Assembly: GCA_000621425.1 (NCBI GenBank)
Contig: KK211275.1
Location: forward strand, 598,523 to 662,522
Length of the DNA stretch: 64,000 bases
Direction: 5' to 3'
Source of the DNA: Lachnospiraceae bacterium AB2028
GTDB lineage: Bacteria; Bacillota; Clostridia; Lachnospirales; Lachnospiraceae
This document shows positions 38,206-47,133 of the stretch, in pieces. The translations under genes and the position numbers were made by a program. Each line of letters begins with the position of its first letter. Position 1 is the first letter of the stretch. Under the pieces are notes generated by a model that was given only the letters and a program-made list of their open reading frames with translations, made no database searches and was not told the DNA's origin.

Positions 38206-39681
38206 TCACTCCGCGGCCGCCACGCCTGCTGCATGTCCTGTGGACCAGGCAATCTGAAGGTTAAATCCACCTGTATATGCATCTACATCCAGCATTTCTC
38301 CGGCAAAGTAAAGCCCCTTCGTAAGCTTTGATTCCAGGGTATGGGGATCTACCTCTTTTACATTTACTCCACCGGAAGTGATAATGGCCTCATTGAAATC
38401 CCGCGTGCCGCTTACGACAAAATGCATCCCCTTAAGATTCCGGATGATAGCCTGCCGCTCTTCTCTGGTAATCTTATTAACCGGCTTTTCAGGATCAATA
38501 CCTGCAATATCAGGAAAGACTTCCCGCATCTTTCCCGGAACCAATGTAGCAATATAATTCTTAAAAAGTTTATTCCCGTTTGCTTCGAGTTCTTTTATTA
38601 TCCGTTTTTCAAGGTCTTCTTCCTTCACAGCCGGCTTTAAGTCTATATAAAGATCAGCCGTTTCTCCGGAAACACATATATTTTCGTTGTGCCCGAAATC
38701 ATTGGACTTATCGAACTTCTTTGAATAATCTTTTCTTATGGCATTATTTTCATCCAGCATCCGTGATACGCCGCCATATTTTCTGCTGTATTCCGATGAT
38801 GCTGTAAGGATAAGCGGACCGCTTATTCCGAAATGTGTAAAAAGCAGCTCTCCAAAGCCTTCGGAAATAATCTTTTTCCCGTTCTTTAATTCAATACTTA
38901 CATTCTTAAGGGCTAACCCCTGCATCTTCCTGCAGTTTTCATCCTTTATGACCAGCGGTACAAGTGCAGGGCGAAGAGGTTTGATGCTGTGTCCCAGCGT
39001 TGTGAGCGTCCTGAAAAAAATTCCGTCAGATCCGGTGACTGGATAGGATACGCCGCCGGTAGCCACTATAACAGCATCTGAATAAAATTTTTCACCACTT
39101 TCCAGCAGCACACCCATTACCCGGTACTTATACTGCAACTTTTTCTTTTTTTCTTTTTTCCCTGATTCGTTTGCGTCAGTCAGAAAGCCGCTCTGTATAT
39201 CAGTCTCATTCCGGGCCAGATCTGTACTGTGTAATCCCTCAAAATCAACAGCCTCCCTAAGCAGCCCTGCCACACGACAGTTCTTTACAAACTTTACACC
39301 ATTCTTTTTTAATTTCCTTTCAAGGGCTGATATAACATCCGCAGACCTGTCAGACACAGGAAAAACACGGTCAGCCCGCTCGGTCTTAAGCGGACAACCG
39401 TTTTTCTCAAAGAATTTCTTCACTTCATCGTGATCAAATGCATATATGGAACTGTATAAAAATTTTGGATTGTTTACCACATGAGAAAAGAATTCTTCAG
39501 TTGGGCAGTCATTTGTAAGATTGCACCTGCCCTTTCCTGTAATAAAAAGTTTCTTCCCGGCCTTTTCATTCGACTCAAACAGAGTTACCGCAGCACCTTT
39601 ATCAGATGCAGCTATAGCAGCCATCATCCCTGCAGGTCCGGCACCAATGACTATGACATTGCGGACGCCATCACATTCCAT
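38206..39681 (-). CDS. HI0933/YhiN-family FAD-dependent oxidoreductase
   Basis: Flavoprotein of unproven substrate. The 491-residue product has the N-terminal dinucleotide motif VIVIGAGPAGMMAA, the family phrase GKKLFITGKGRCNLTN, a central VATGGVSYPVTGSDG and the C-terminal second FAD motif GLYFAGEMLDVDAYTGGFNLQIAWSTG region (residues about 455-485). Relative to typical members (about 410 residues) it carries two insertions, at about 165-185 (Lys/Glu-rich) and about 320-350. The ATG overlaps the rpiR-like gene by 11 bases, so translation is coupled. Confidence 0.9.
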   Translation of the reverse strand: MECDGVRNVIVIGAGPAGMMAAIAASDKGAAVTLFESNEKAGKKLFITGKGRCNLTNDCPTEEFFSHVVNNPKFLYSSIYAFDHDEVKKFFEKNGCPLKTERADRVFPVSDRSADVISALERKLKKNGVKFVKNCRVAGLLREAVDFEGLHSTDLARNETDIQSGFLTDANESGKKEKKKKLQYKYRVMGVLLESGEKFYSDAVIVATGGVSYPVTGSDGIFFRTLTTLGHSIKPLRPALVPLVIKDENCRKMQGLALKNVSIELKNGKKIISEGFGELLFTHFGISGPLILTASSEYSRKYGGVSRMLDENNAIRKDYSKKFDKSNDFGHNENICVSGETADLYIDLKPAVKEEDLEKRIIKELEANGNKLFKNYIATLVPGKMREVFPDIAGIDPEKPVNKITREERQAIIRNLKGMHFVVSGTRDFNEAIITSGGVNVKEVDPHTLESKLTKGLYFAGEMLDVDAYTGGFNLQIAWSTGHAAGVAAAE

Positions 39682-40534
39682 CAGCTAACTCATCTCCCCT
39701 GTATGTCTGCAGGCCGTTCCAGAGAGCCTCCATCTGCTCAAGGTTGTTCTTTACAAAGGTCTCATCATTGATATAAAGTCCCACTATAAGAGCATTTATA
39801 ACGCTCATAGGAGCTACAAGTGAATCCGCAATTGATATCATGTCGGATTTTGCCCAAAGATTACAAGATGAATACATATTCATGGGAGAATACTCTGAAT
39901 CAGTAATCGAGATCAGACGCGCTTTCTTTTCGTTGCCGTATTCCATAGCTTTTAAAGTACGCATGGAATATCTGGGAAAACTTATTCCAATCAGAACATC
40001 ATCATGATTCAGCCAGAAAAGCTGCTCGTATATCTCACTTATATTCATACTATCGATGACTTTTACATCCGGACGGATCATATTAAGATAAAAGCCCAGA
40101 TATGAAGCTAATGGAGCGCATGTCCTGATTCCGATAATATAAACATGAGCAGCCTCTTTTATAAGTTTAAGTGCCATATCATATACACCGGAATCCACCA
40201 GATGAATGGTATCGACGATATTCTGCGCATCAGATACGAGTACACCCTTCAATATCTCGTTCCTGTTCTTTCTGTAATGAACAGTAGAATTCTGTGCTTT
40301 ATTTGTAAGCTTGGACTGAATATGGCTTGCAACTTCCTTCTGGAAATCAGAATAACCGTTATAGCCCAGCATCACTGCAAAACGTACCACCGTCGACTCA
40401 CTGGTACCGCAAGCCTCTCCAAGTTTGGTAGCTGTCATAAATGCAGCCTTATCCGGGTGGTTCAATACATAGTCGGCAATCTTCTTCTGCCCCTTGCTCA
40501 TACTGTCATATAAGGCATTTATCTCATCTATCAT
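39671..40534 (-). CDS. MurR/RpiR-family transcriptional regulator
   Basis: A 287-residue sugar-phosphate-responsive regulator. The N-terminal helix-turn-helix domain (residues 1-77) has the family phrase SKGQKKIADYVLNHP and ATKLGEACGTSESTVVRFAVMLGYNGYSDF spanning about 33-62; the SIS sugar-phosphate isomerase domain covers about 125-260 (IGIRTCAPLASYLGFYL). GGAGGAG precedes the ATG. It heads the run with the flavoprotein, lipoprotein and cmk, but no sugar-uptake genes are adjacent, so its regulon is not evident. Confidence 0.92.
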   Translation of the reverse strand: MIDEINALYDSMSKGQKKIADYVLNHPDKAAFMTATKLGEACGTSESTVVRFAVMLGYNGYSDFQKEVASHIQSKLTNKAQNSTVHYRKNRNEILKGVLVSDAQNIVDTIHLVDSGVYDMALKLIKEAAHVYIIGIRTCAPLASYLGFYLNMIRPDVKVIDSMNISEIYEQLFWLNHDDVLIGISFPRYSMRTLKAMEYGNEKKARLISITDSEYSPMNMYSSCNLWAKSDMISIADSLVAPMSVINALIVGLYINDETFVKNNLEQMEALWNGLQTYRGDELADGM

Positions 40535-40644
40535 GGTAAAATCTCCTCCAATTCGTGCAAGGTGATGAAATACCCTGCACGCCCCACCGGGCTGTATTCG
40601 ACACTATCCGAAAACTCTCCTTATGCAGTCCGTGCGATAAATGT

Positions 40645-40675
40645 AAAAAATTCCCGTGGGCAACGCCCACGGGAA
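40645..40675 (-). terminator. Intrinsic terminator of the decarboxylase operon
   Basis: On the minus strand TTCCCGTGGGC (40675-40665), a three-base loop and GCCCACGGGAA (40661-40651), followed by six T (40650-40645). A perfect 11-base stem 32 bases after the stop of the last operon gene. Confidence 0.95.
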
Positions 40676-40707
40676 TAATAATAACACAAATCTATTACAA
40701 TAATCAA

Positions 40708-42150
40708 TCAGACAGGATACGCTCCGTTAGCTGTGTCAGCCTTCTTTGCATCAACCTTCTCCTGCTGAGCCTCACGATACTTGAAGAACTCTGTCGCAAC
40801 CTGAGGGAACAGTGCATAAGAAAGCACATCCTCTTCCTGCTGCTTGTACTGCTTCATCTCGCTCTCGATAGACTCAAGCTCGGGCTCAGTGTGACCTGTT
40901 GCCTCTGCACTTCTTGCAGTAGAACGGGGCTCACCGGGAATAACCTTGTCGATAACAGCCTGGTCCATAGGCTTAACAGTCTGACCATAGTTGCCGCGAA
41001 GGAGATCCTTGAACTCACCTGTAGCCATCTTGTATCTCTCGCCCATGAGGACATTGAATATAGCCTGTGTACCAACGATCTGTGATGAAGGTGTAACAAG
41101 AGGTGGCTCACCGCAGTCCTTACGAACACGCGGAATCTCCTCAAGCACATCATTGTATCTGTCTTCAGCATGCTGTTCTTTCAGCTGGCTAACCATGTTG
41201 GAAAGCATACCGCCGGGTACCTGATAAAGCAGAGTCTTGATGTTAACACCAAGAACCTTGGTGCTCATAAGGCCGCTCTCAATGCACTCTTCACGATAAG
41301 GTCTAAAGTAATCAGCGATCTCAGCAAGGAGATTCTGATCGAAACCTGTATCATAAGGTGTACCCTTGAATGTCTCAACCATAACCTCGGTAGCAGGCTG
41401 AGATGTACCAAGTGCGAAAGGACTGATAGCACAGTCGATGACATCAACGCCGGCCTCAACAGCCTTTAAGTATGTCATTGAAGCAACACCTGAAGTGTAG
41501 TGTGTATGAAGCTGGATAGGAAGCTTTGTGCTCTCCTTCAGCGTCTTAACAAGCTCAGCTGCCTTGTAAGGTACAAGAAGACCAGCCATATCCTTGATAC
41601 AGATGGAATCAGCACCCATCTCCTCGATCTTCTTAGCCATATCAGCCCAGTAATCAAGAGTATAAGCATCACCAAGCGTATAAGAAAGAGCTATCTGGGA
41701 CTCACCACGGCCTTCCTGCTTCTTGATCTTATTTGTAGCATCAACAGCAGCCTGAAGGTTACGGATATCATTAAGACAGTCAAAGATACGGATTACATCG
41801 ATACCGTTTGCTATGGACTTCTCAACGAAAGCATAAACCACATCATCTGCGTAAGGACGATATCCTAAGATGTTCTGTCCTCTGAAAAGCATCTGTGTCT
41901 TTGTATTCTTAAGACCGTCACGGATCTTTCTGAGTCTCTCCCAGGGATCTTCCTTAAGGAATCTAAGGGATGCATCGAAAGTAGCACCGCCCCAGCACTC
42001 TACTGAATTATATCCGACTTTATCAAGCTTATCGAGAATCGGAAGCATTATCTCTGTCGGCATTCTGGTTGCTATCAGTGACTGATGAGCATCACGGAGA
42101 ACTGTTTCCGTAATCTTAACCGGCTTCTTTGCAATATTTTCTTCAGCCAT
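40708..42150 (-). CDS. oadA: Oxaloacetate decarboxylase alpha / transcarboxylase 5S-type carboxyltransferase subunit
   Basis: Moves a carboxyl group between oxaloacetate (or pyruvate) and biotin. The 480-residue protein has ETVLRDAHQSL (metal Asp19), the carbamylated-lysine segment ICIKDMAG (near 183) and the HTH metal motif in QLHTHYTSG, then the conserved carboxylase domain (about 290-470). It lacks a C-terminal biotin domain; the biotin carrier is a separate gene in the operon, as in transcarboxylase 5S and in pyruvate carboxylase subunit B. It is the last of five co-directed genes and is followed by a strong terminator. Whether its in vivo keto acid is oxaloacetate is inferred. Confidence 0.93.
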   Translation of the reverse strand: MAEENIAKKPVKITETVLRDAHQSLIATRMPTEIMLPILDKLDKVGYNSVECWGGATFDASLRFLKEDPWERLRKIRDGLKNTKTQMLFRGQNILGYRPYADDVVYAFVEKSIANGIDVIRIFDCLNDIRNLQAAVDATNKIKKQEGRGESQIALSYTLGDAYTLDYWADMAKKIEEMGADSICIKDMAGLLVPYKAAELVKTLKESTKLPIQLHTHYTSGVASMTYLKAVEAGVDVIDCAISPFALGTSQPATEVMVETFKGTPYDTGFDQNLLAEIADYFRPYREECIESGLMSTKVLGVNIKTLLYQVPGGMLSNMVSQLKEQHAEDRYNDVLEEIPRVRKDCGEPPLVTPSSQIVGTQAIFNVLMGERYKMATGEFKDLLRGNYGQTVKPMDQAVIDKVIPGEPRSTARSAEATGHTEPELESIESEMKQYKQQEEDVLSYALFPQVATEFFKYREAQQEKVDAKKADTANGAYPV

Positions 42151-42207
42151 TATATTTTCCTCCTATGTCGTTTATCTAACAAATATTATTATTTCAGCAT
42201 GCCGATA

Positions 42208-43374
42208 TCAGAATACTCCGAAGATCGCCATAAATGTTCCGGCTGCAACGGCAGTACCGATAACACCTGCTACATTAGGTCCCATTGCATGCATCAGCAG
42301 GAAGTTTGTAGGATCTGCTTCTGCACCAACCTTCTGTGAAACTCTGGCAGCCATGGGAACCGCCGATACACCGGCTGAACCTATGAGAGGATTTACCTTG
42401 CCGCCTGTAGCTACACACATTATCTTTCCGAAAAGTACACCGGCAGCGGTACCGAATGAGAATGCCACCAGACCGAGTACAACTATGAAAAGTGTATCTG
42501 TGTTAAGGAAAGCCTCAGCACTTGTGGTAGCACCTACAGATGTACCAAGTATGATAACAACTATATACATGAGTGCGTTTGATGCTGTCTCTGTCAGCTG
42601 TCTAACTACTCCGGACTCACGGAACAGGTTACCTAACATAAGCATACCGATAAGAGGAGCTGTTGTAGGAAGAACCATTGATACCACGATAGTAATGATG
42701 ATCGGGAAAAGGATCTTCTCCAGTTTCGTTACAGGTCTTAACTGACCCATCTTGATAGCTCTTTCCTTCTTTGTGGTAAGGAGCTTCATGATAGGCGGCT
42801 GAATGATAGGCACAAGTGACATATAGGAATATGCCGCAACGGCGATAGGTCCAAGATACTTGGTCTGTCCCAGCTTACCGGCAAGGAAGATTGATGTAGG
42901 ACCGTCCGCACCGCCTATGATTGAAATAGCAGCTGCAGCCTTGTCGTTGAAATCAGCCCATCCCATAGCACCTGCGAAAAGTGCTCCGAAATAAGCAGCA
43001 AAGATACCGAACTGAGCAGCTGCACCCAAAAGGAAACTCTTGGGATTTGCGATAAGCGGACCGAAGTCAGTCATCGCGCCTACACCCATGAAAATGAGTG
43101 AAGGAAGTATAGCCCACTCATCAAGCATATAGAAATAATACAGTAATCCACCAACACCATTCGGTGAATCTTCTATGCTCATCATGATATCCGGATAAAT
43201 ATTAACCAGCAGCATACCGAAAGATATCGGAACTAAGAGCAGCGGTTCAAATTCAAAACGGATAGCCAGGAATAAGAACAGGAGAGCCACGCCGATCATG
43301 ATCAGATTTTTATAGGAAAAATCCGGATTCATGAACGCCATCTGGTTAAGCAGATTTTCTAAAATCTCACCCAT
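42208..43374 (-). CDS. oadB: Na+-pumping decarboxylase beta subunit
   Basis: Integral membrane subunit that decarboxylates carboxybiotin and exports Na+. The 388-residue protein is hydrophobic throughout with about nine to eleven helices and contains the conserved ion-site motif SIIGGADGPTSIF and the ending LMHAMGPNVAGVIGTAVAAG. Shared between oxaloacetate, methylmalonyl-CoA and glutaconyl-CoA decarboxylases, so the substrate is set by the partner carboxyltransferases, of which two types occur in this operon. AGGAGG lies 11 bases before the ATG. Confidence 0.95.
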   Translation of the reverse strand: MGEILENLLNQMAFMNPDFSYKNLIMIGVALLFLFLAIRFEFEPLLLVPISFGMLLVNIYPDIMMSIEDSPNGVGGLLYYFYMLDEWAILPSLIFMGVGAMTDFGPLIANPKSFLLGAAAQFGIFAAYFGALFAGAMGWADFNDKAAAAISIIGGADGPTSIFLAGKLGQTKYLGPIAVAAYSYMSLVPIIQPPIMKLLTTKKERAIKMGQLRPVTKLEKILFPIIITIVVSMVLPTTAPLIGMLMLGNLFRESGVVRQLTETASNALMYIVVIILGTSVGATTSAEAFLNTDTLFIVVLGLVAFSFGTAAGVLFGKIMCVATGGKVNPLIGSAGVSAVPMAARVSQKVGAEADPTNFLLMHAMGPNVAGVIGTAVAAGTFMAIFGVF

Positions 43375-43412
43375 TGGTTTACTAACCTCCTAAAAATTTG
43401 CTTCAATAACTG

Positions 43413-43784
43413 TTAGTTGAGAGTTGCAAGTACCTGGCCTGCGTCAACAGAATCACCAACTGCACAGTTAATGCTGGCAACAGTTCCGTCCTGAGGTGCA
43501 ACCTGAGGAATCTCCATCTTCATAGCTTCAACGATAAGCACTGCGTCACCCTTCTTTACTGCATCGCCTACATTCTTCTCAATTTTGAATACCTTACCTG
43601 CAGCGCCTGCTTCGATCTTTACAGAACCAGCGCTTCCGCTTGCTGCTGCAACCTTAGGTGCTGCTTTGGGAGCTGCCTTTGGAGCTGCCTTGGGTGCTGC
43701 TGCGGGAGCTGCACCATTTCCGGCACCTTCTTCTACTGTTACGTCATATACACTGCCGTTTACGGTTATTGTATAGTTTTTCAT
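43413..43784 (-). CDS. Biotin carboxyl carrier protein of the decarboxylase complex
   Basis: A 123-residue protein. A short N-terminal beta segment (MKNYTITVNGSVYDVTVEEG) is joined by an Ala-Pro-Lys-rich flexible linker (about residues 24-50) to a biotinyl domain at about 53-123 with the biotinylation motif EAMKMEI. This matches the 1.3S subunit of transcarboxylase and the delta/gamma biotin subunits of Na+ decarboxylases. The swinging linker lets biotin visit the carboxyltransferase and OadB. AGGAGG precedes the ATG. Confidence 0.95.
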   Translation of the reverse strand: MKNYTITVNGSVYDVTVEEGAGNGAAPAAAPKAAPKAAPKAAPKVAAASGSAGSVKIEAGAAGKVFKIEKNVGDAVKKGDAVLIVEAMKMEIPQVAPQDGTVASINCAVGDSVDAGQVLATLN

Positions 43785-43819
43785 TTGTGTTTCCTCCTGA
43801 AATGATTTGTGTTAAAAAT

Positions 43820-44629
43820 TTACCTTACCTTGCGGATGCTTCTTACAACAAAACCGTCTGTTGAAGATGCACCCTCATACGCCGCAATAGCCGCTGCAAT
43901 GACAGCAACCAGTTCAGTATCGTCTGTATCAGTCTCTTCGCGGGTAATGATATCCTCTATCGTCTTTTCAACAGCCGCAGGTGCAGAAGGCTCCTTCTTT
44001 TTGCCCATTTCCTGCAACTTAGGAATAATGCCCATAGCCGTTATTATGAAGGAAATAACGATAAGCATTACAAATACGGTGCCCATACCGATAGCTGTAT
44101 TAACGCCCGCCTTTTTCATTGACTCACCAAGTGTAAGGTCTACATTGGTAGTAATGCTTGTGATATGACGGTTGTCATCGAAGATGATCTCCATACTTCC
44201 GTTTCTAACGGACCCCTTAAGCGGGATAGTAACTATAGCCTCATCTTCAGTAACATCGATTTCCTTTTCAAGGGAACCGTCCGCAGCCGTTACGGGCTGG
44301 GGATCACCGATATCAACAGCTGAAGCCTTATATGACTCCGCTGCTTTCGTCAGAGTCCTGGCATCAAGATAGAAACCGAAACTCTTTCTGAAAGCCTCAC
44401 CCTGATCCACATTCTCATCATCAGTCACCATGCTTAATACAGCAAGATCATCTGCATGTTCCTCAGCAGAAGCGATCATCACATAATTATAGACCATATC
44501 GGAGATATTCATTATCTGAGCTATCTCCTGCTCTGTCTGAATGCGAGTCGGCTCCTTTTCGTTTCCGCATGCGGTAAGACCAACGAGGCAGATCAGTGTG
44601 AGTAACAGAATACTCAATTTTTTTCTCAT
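43820..44629 (-). CDS. Lipoprotein fused to OadG-type gamma subunit
   Basis: A 269-residue protein with an unusual arrangement. Residues 1-21 are a lipoprotein signal ending LTAC. A soluble domain of about 160 residues follows, presumably outside the cell. A membrane helix at about 183-203 (FVMLIVISFIITAMGIIPKL) and a cytoplasmic tail with IEDIITREETDTDDTELVAVIAAAIAAYEG-like sequence resemble OadG, the small subunit that assembles oxaloacetate decarboxylase. The start is the ATG at 44629, eight bases after GAGAGG, rather than the TTG two codons earlier. It lies between the 12S-type and biotin carrier genes. Assignment as gamma subunit rests on context and the C-terminal part. Confidence 0.8.
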   Translation of the reverse strand: MRKKLSILLLTLICLVGLTACGNEKEPTRIQTEQEIAQIMNISDMVYNYVMIASAEEHADDLAVLSMVTDDENVDQGEAFRKSFGFYLDARTLTKAAESYKASAVDIGDPQPVTAADGSLEKEIDVTEDEAIVTIPLKGSVRNGSMEIIFDDNRHITSITTNVDLTLGESMKKAGVNTAIGMGTVFVMLIVISFIITAMGIIPKLQEMGKKKEPSAPAAVEKTIEDIITREETDTDDTELVAVIAAAIAAYEGASSTDGFVVRSIRKVR

Positions 44630-44650
44630 AATCAAAACCTCTCTTTAGCT

Positions 44651-46042
44651 TTATGCAAATAACATTTCGAATGCGTAAACAAGATGCTTTCTTGTATCAG
44701 CGGGATCGATGATGTTGTCTACATAGCCACGCTTTGCAGCAGACTCAGCGCTGTTCTGAAGTGCTGCATATTCCTTAGCCTTCTCATCGATAAGTGCTGC
44801 ATCCTTTCCGTCATACATAAGCTTAGCAGCAAGCTTTGCATCCATGGGTCCGATCTCAGCATCAGGCCATGCATATGTAAGGTCGCAGCCAAGTCCCTTT
44901 GAATTCATTACAGCATAAGCAGATCCCAGAGCCTTGCCTGTTATAAGGTTTACTCTTGCTACATCGCAGTTTGCGAAAGCATGTGTAAGCTCGGCCACTG
45001 CCCTTGCCACACGCTTCTCGGAGCACATGCATGCCTTGAAACCTTTAACATTGGTAACAGTAAGTACAGGGATTCCGAAGCTGTCGCAGAAATATACGAA
45101 ATCTGCAGCCTTGGATGCACCGTTTGCGGAAATGACAGCATCAAATTTCTCAGCTACCTTTCCGTCATCACCGATAATCTCAGTTCTGTTTGCAACACAG
45201 CCTACTGTCATGCCGTCAAGAAGGATGAAACCTGTCACCATATCCTTGGCATAACCGGCCTTGCACTCTATAAAATCATTATCATCAGCAATCTGTGAAA
45301 GAAGAATTGAAGTATCTCCGATAGCACCGGTGATATCCGGTGTCTTTCTGTTCAGATCATCATTTGTATCCGTAACAGCCAGTTCCTCGTTGTTGGAAGG
45401 CAGTATGGAAACAAGTTTTCTTATGGATGCATAGATTTCATCGGCGTTTCCGACAAAATCAGCATTTCCTGACTCCTTGCCCTGGAAATCAGCAGAAGAT
45501 GTGTCACACTTCTCTGTGTAGTTTCCGTCAACTGAGTTGGGAGAATTTACAAAAAGCTTTCCTTCCTTTTCTTCCATGAATGTGAAATCACTCATAGCTG
45601 TTGAAAAAGCAAGTCCGCCTCCGCAGTTGCCGAATACAGCCATGATCTGAAGTACAACACCCTTGGCATAAGCCTGCTTGCTGTAAATCTCTGCCAGTGC
45701 ATTGAGGGCATCTGTTGACTCCTGCAGTCTTACGCCTGTGGAATCGATGATACCTACAACCGGTGTACCGGTCTTCAGTGCCAGATCATAAAGTCCTGTG
45801 ATCTTTTTGGCATGCATCTCACCTATGCTTCCACCGAGAACTGCAGCGTCCTGGCTGAATACATAGACGGGCTTTCCTTCGATGCTTCCGTATCCGGTAA
45901 CAACACCGTCTGACGGAGCAAAGTTCTGTTTCAGATCAAAATCGGTAGCGCGTGCTGTCACTCTCGCACCGATCTCAACGAAACTTTTGTCATCGAGTAA
46001 CGCATTGATACGATCACTCGCCGAGCCTGTTGAACTACTCAT
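44651..46042 (-). CDS. 12S/MmdA-type acyl-CoA carboxyltransferase subunit
   Basis: A 463-residue crotonase-fold carboxyltransferase of the propionyl-/methylmalonyl-CoA group. The N-terminal oxyanion-hole region has STGVRLQESTDAL and FGNCGGGLAFSTAMSDF; the C-terminal half has VTNVKGFKACMCSEKRVARA and GKALGSAYAVMNSKGLG. It is some 50 residues shorter than typical MmdA, and the C-terminal oxyanion glycine pair is GS instead of GG. It opens the operon; GGAGG lies seven bases before the ATG. Together with the 5S-type subunit at the other end it makes a complex able in principle to handle both a CoA ester and a keto acid. Substrate not proven. Confidence 0.85.
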   Translation of the reverse strand: MSSSTGSASDRINALLDDKSFVEIGARVTARATDFDLKQNFAPSDGVVTGYGSIEGKPVYVFSQDAAVLGGSIGEMHAKKITGLYDLALKTGTPVVGIIDSTGVRLQESTDALNALAEIYSKQAYAKGVVLQIMAVFGNCGGGLAFSTAMSDFTFMEEKEGKLFVNSPNSVDGNYTEKCDTSSADFQGKESGNADFVGNADEIYASIRKLVSILPSNNEELAVTDTNDDLNRKTPDITGAIGDTSILLSQIADDNDFIECKAGYAKDMVTGFILLDGMTVGCVANRTEIIGDDGKVAEKFDAVISANGASKAADFVYFCDSFGIPVLTVTNVKGFKACMCSEKRVARAVAELTHAFANCDVARVNLITGKALGSAYAVMNSKGLGCDLTYAWPDAEIGPMDAKLAAKLMYDGKDAALIDEKAKEYAALQNSAESAAKRGYVDNIIDPADTRKHLVYAFEMLFA

Positions 46043-46128
46043 CCTTTTACCTCCACTTGATTACTTAGATATTTTGTAAAATGTTATGGCCAAATCAATG
46101 ACCTTTTACATATTCACATGCAAAGTCG

Positions 46129-46134
46129 ATTATA
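46129..46134 (-). promoter_or_regulatory. Putative -10 box of the decarboxylase operon
   Basis: TATAAT on the minus strand, 86 bases before the first ATG, in the only sizeable gap between scpB and the operon. The -35 region is A/T-rich with no clear TTGACA. No terminator with a T-run is evident after scpB. Confidence 0.5.
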
Positions 46135-46176
46135 ACACAAAGAACCTACAAATAATAGAAAAATTTTTGTATTTTT

Positions 46177-47094
46177 TCAGATATCTACGATTATTCCCGT
46201 ATCATCCCCGTCGTCATTGTCACCGCCCAGAGCTTCCTGCTCAGCCTCGGCCTTGAAAGTCTCCTTTAAGTCCTCGCTCATCTCAGGCAGTTCGTTTATG
46301 CTTGTTACGCCGAAAGCCCTTAAGAACTGCTCCGTAGTACCGAAAAGCAGGGGCTTTCCCGGAGCCTCAAGACGGCCAACTTCTTCTATAAGTTCGTACT
46401 CTACTAGACGATTTATGGCATGGTCCGCACTTACGCCACGGATCTTTTCGATCTCGGATTTAGTTACAGGCTGCTTATATGCAACGATGGAAAGGGTCTC
46501 AATTACAGAATCCGTAAGGGAATACCTCTTCGGGTGCTTTGCAAGTTTTACCAGCCGGTCATAATATTCAGCCTTTGTGCCCAGCTGAAAGGAATCCTCC
46601 AGACGAACGATATTTATGCCCCGGCCTTCTTCGGCGTACTGTTTTTCAAGATTGGAAACAGCCTCCTCAAGCTCTTCCTCTGTAAGGCAGAGCACCTCAC
46701 AAAGCCTTTCTGATGAAACAGAATTACCGTAAGCAAAAAGAATAGCCTCAAGGGCAGCCTCAGGATGTGCCGGCTTGGTCACCACCTGTGAATCCTCTGT
46801 ATCGTTGTCGCCAGGGTCATCTGCATCATTTTCAGATCCGACAGTTACATCATCTGCCTGACGGACATTTTCGTCAACAGCATCAACTTCATCGGAAACG
46901 GCAGTAATATTTTCACTAATCTCGCCCTCATCCGATGCATCAGTTTCTGCTTCATCATCTTCAGATTTTTCTGTTTCTTCAACAGCATCTTTAGCTACAA
47001 CTGTCTCTTCAGAATCCGTTTCCGCAGAAACTTCCTCTACAGCACTCTCTTCTTTTACTTCTTCATTTATATTTTCGTTGTTCAGTTCTTCCAT
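46177..47094 (-). CDS. scpB: Segregation and condensation protein B with acidic N-terminal extension
   Basis: Kleisin-associated winged-helix protein of the SMC-ScpAB condensin. The 305-residue product is longer than the usual 180-200: residues 1-105 are an acidic, disordered Glu/Asp/Val/Ala-rich extension, and the ScpB fold runs from about 108 (HPEAALEAILFAYGNSVSSE) to 275, with RYSLTDSVIETLSIVAYKQP and APGKPLLFGTTEQFL. The start is uncertain: a TTG at 47103 lies three bases after AAGGG, and the ATG at 47094 lies 12 bases after it. It follows scpA by 39 bases. Confidence 0.92.
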   Translation of the reverse strand: MEELNNENINEEVKEESAVEEVSAETDSEETVVAKDAVEETEKSEDDEAETDASDEGEISENITAVSDEVDAVDENVRQADDVTVGSENDADDPGDNDTEDSQVVTKPAHPEAALEAILFAYGNSVSSERLCEVLCLTEEELEEAVSNLEKQYAEEGRGINIVRLEDSFQLGTKAEYYDRLVKLAKHPKRYSLTDSVIETLSIVAYKQPVTKSEIEKIRGVSADHAINRLVEYELIEEVGRLEAPGKPLLFGTTEQFLRAFGVTSINELPEMSEDLKETFKAEAEQEALGGDNDDGDDTGIIVDI

Positions 47095-47133
47095 CCTGTC
47101 CAATTTCCCTTTTCATAATTTTTAATAAACAGA

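Noticed and set aside
38206-39681. Insertions in the HI0933-type flavoprotein considered as a frameshift or fusion
   Set aside because: The frame is continuous and both FAD motifs are in place; the extra residues are surface-type insertions.
40708-42150. Annotation as complete pyruvate carboxylase
   Set aside because: There is no biotin carboxylase domain here or in neighbouring genes, and the biotin carrier is separate; the adjacent OadB supports a decarboxylase-type complex.
43585-43776. Ala-rich plus-strand frame over the biotin carrier linker
   Set aside because: It arises from the Ala-Pro-Lys codon repeats of the real minus-strand gene.
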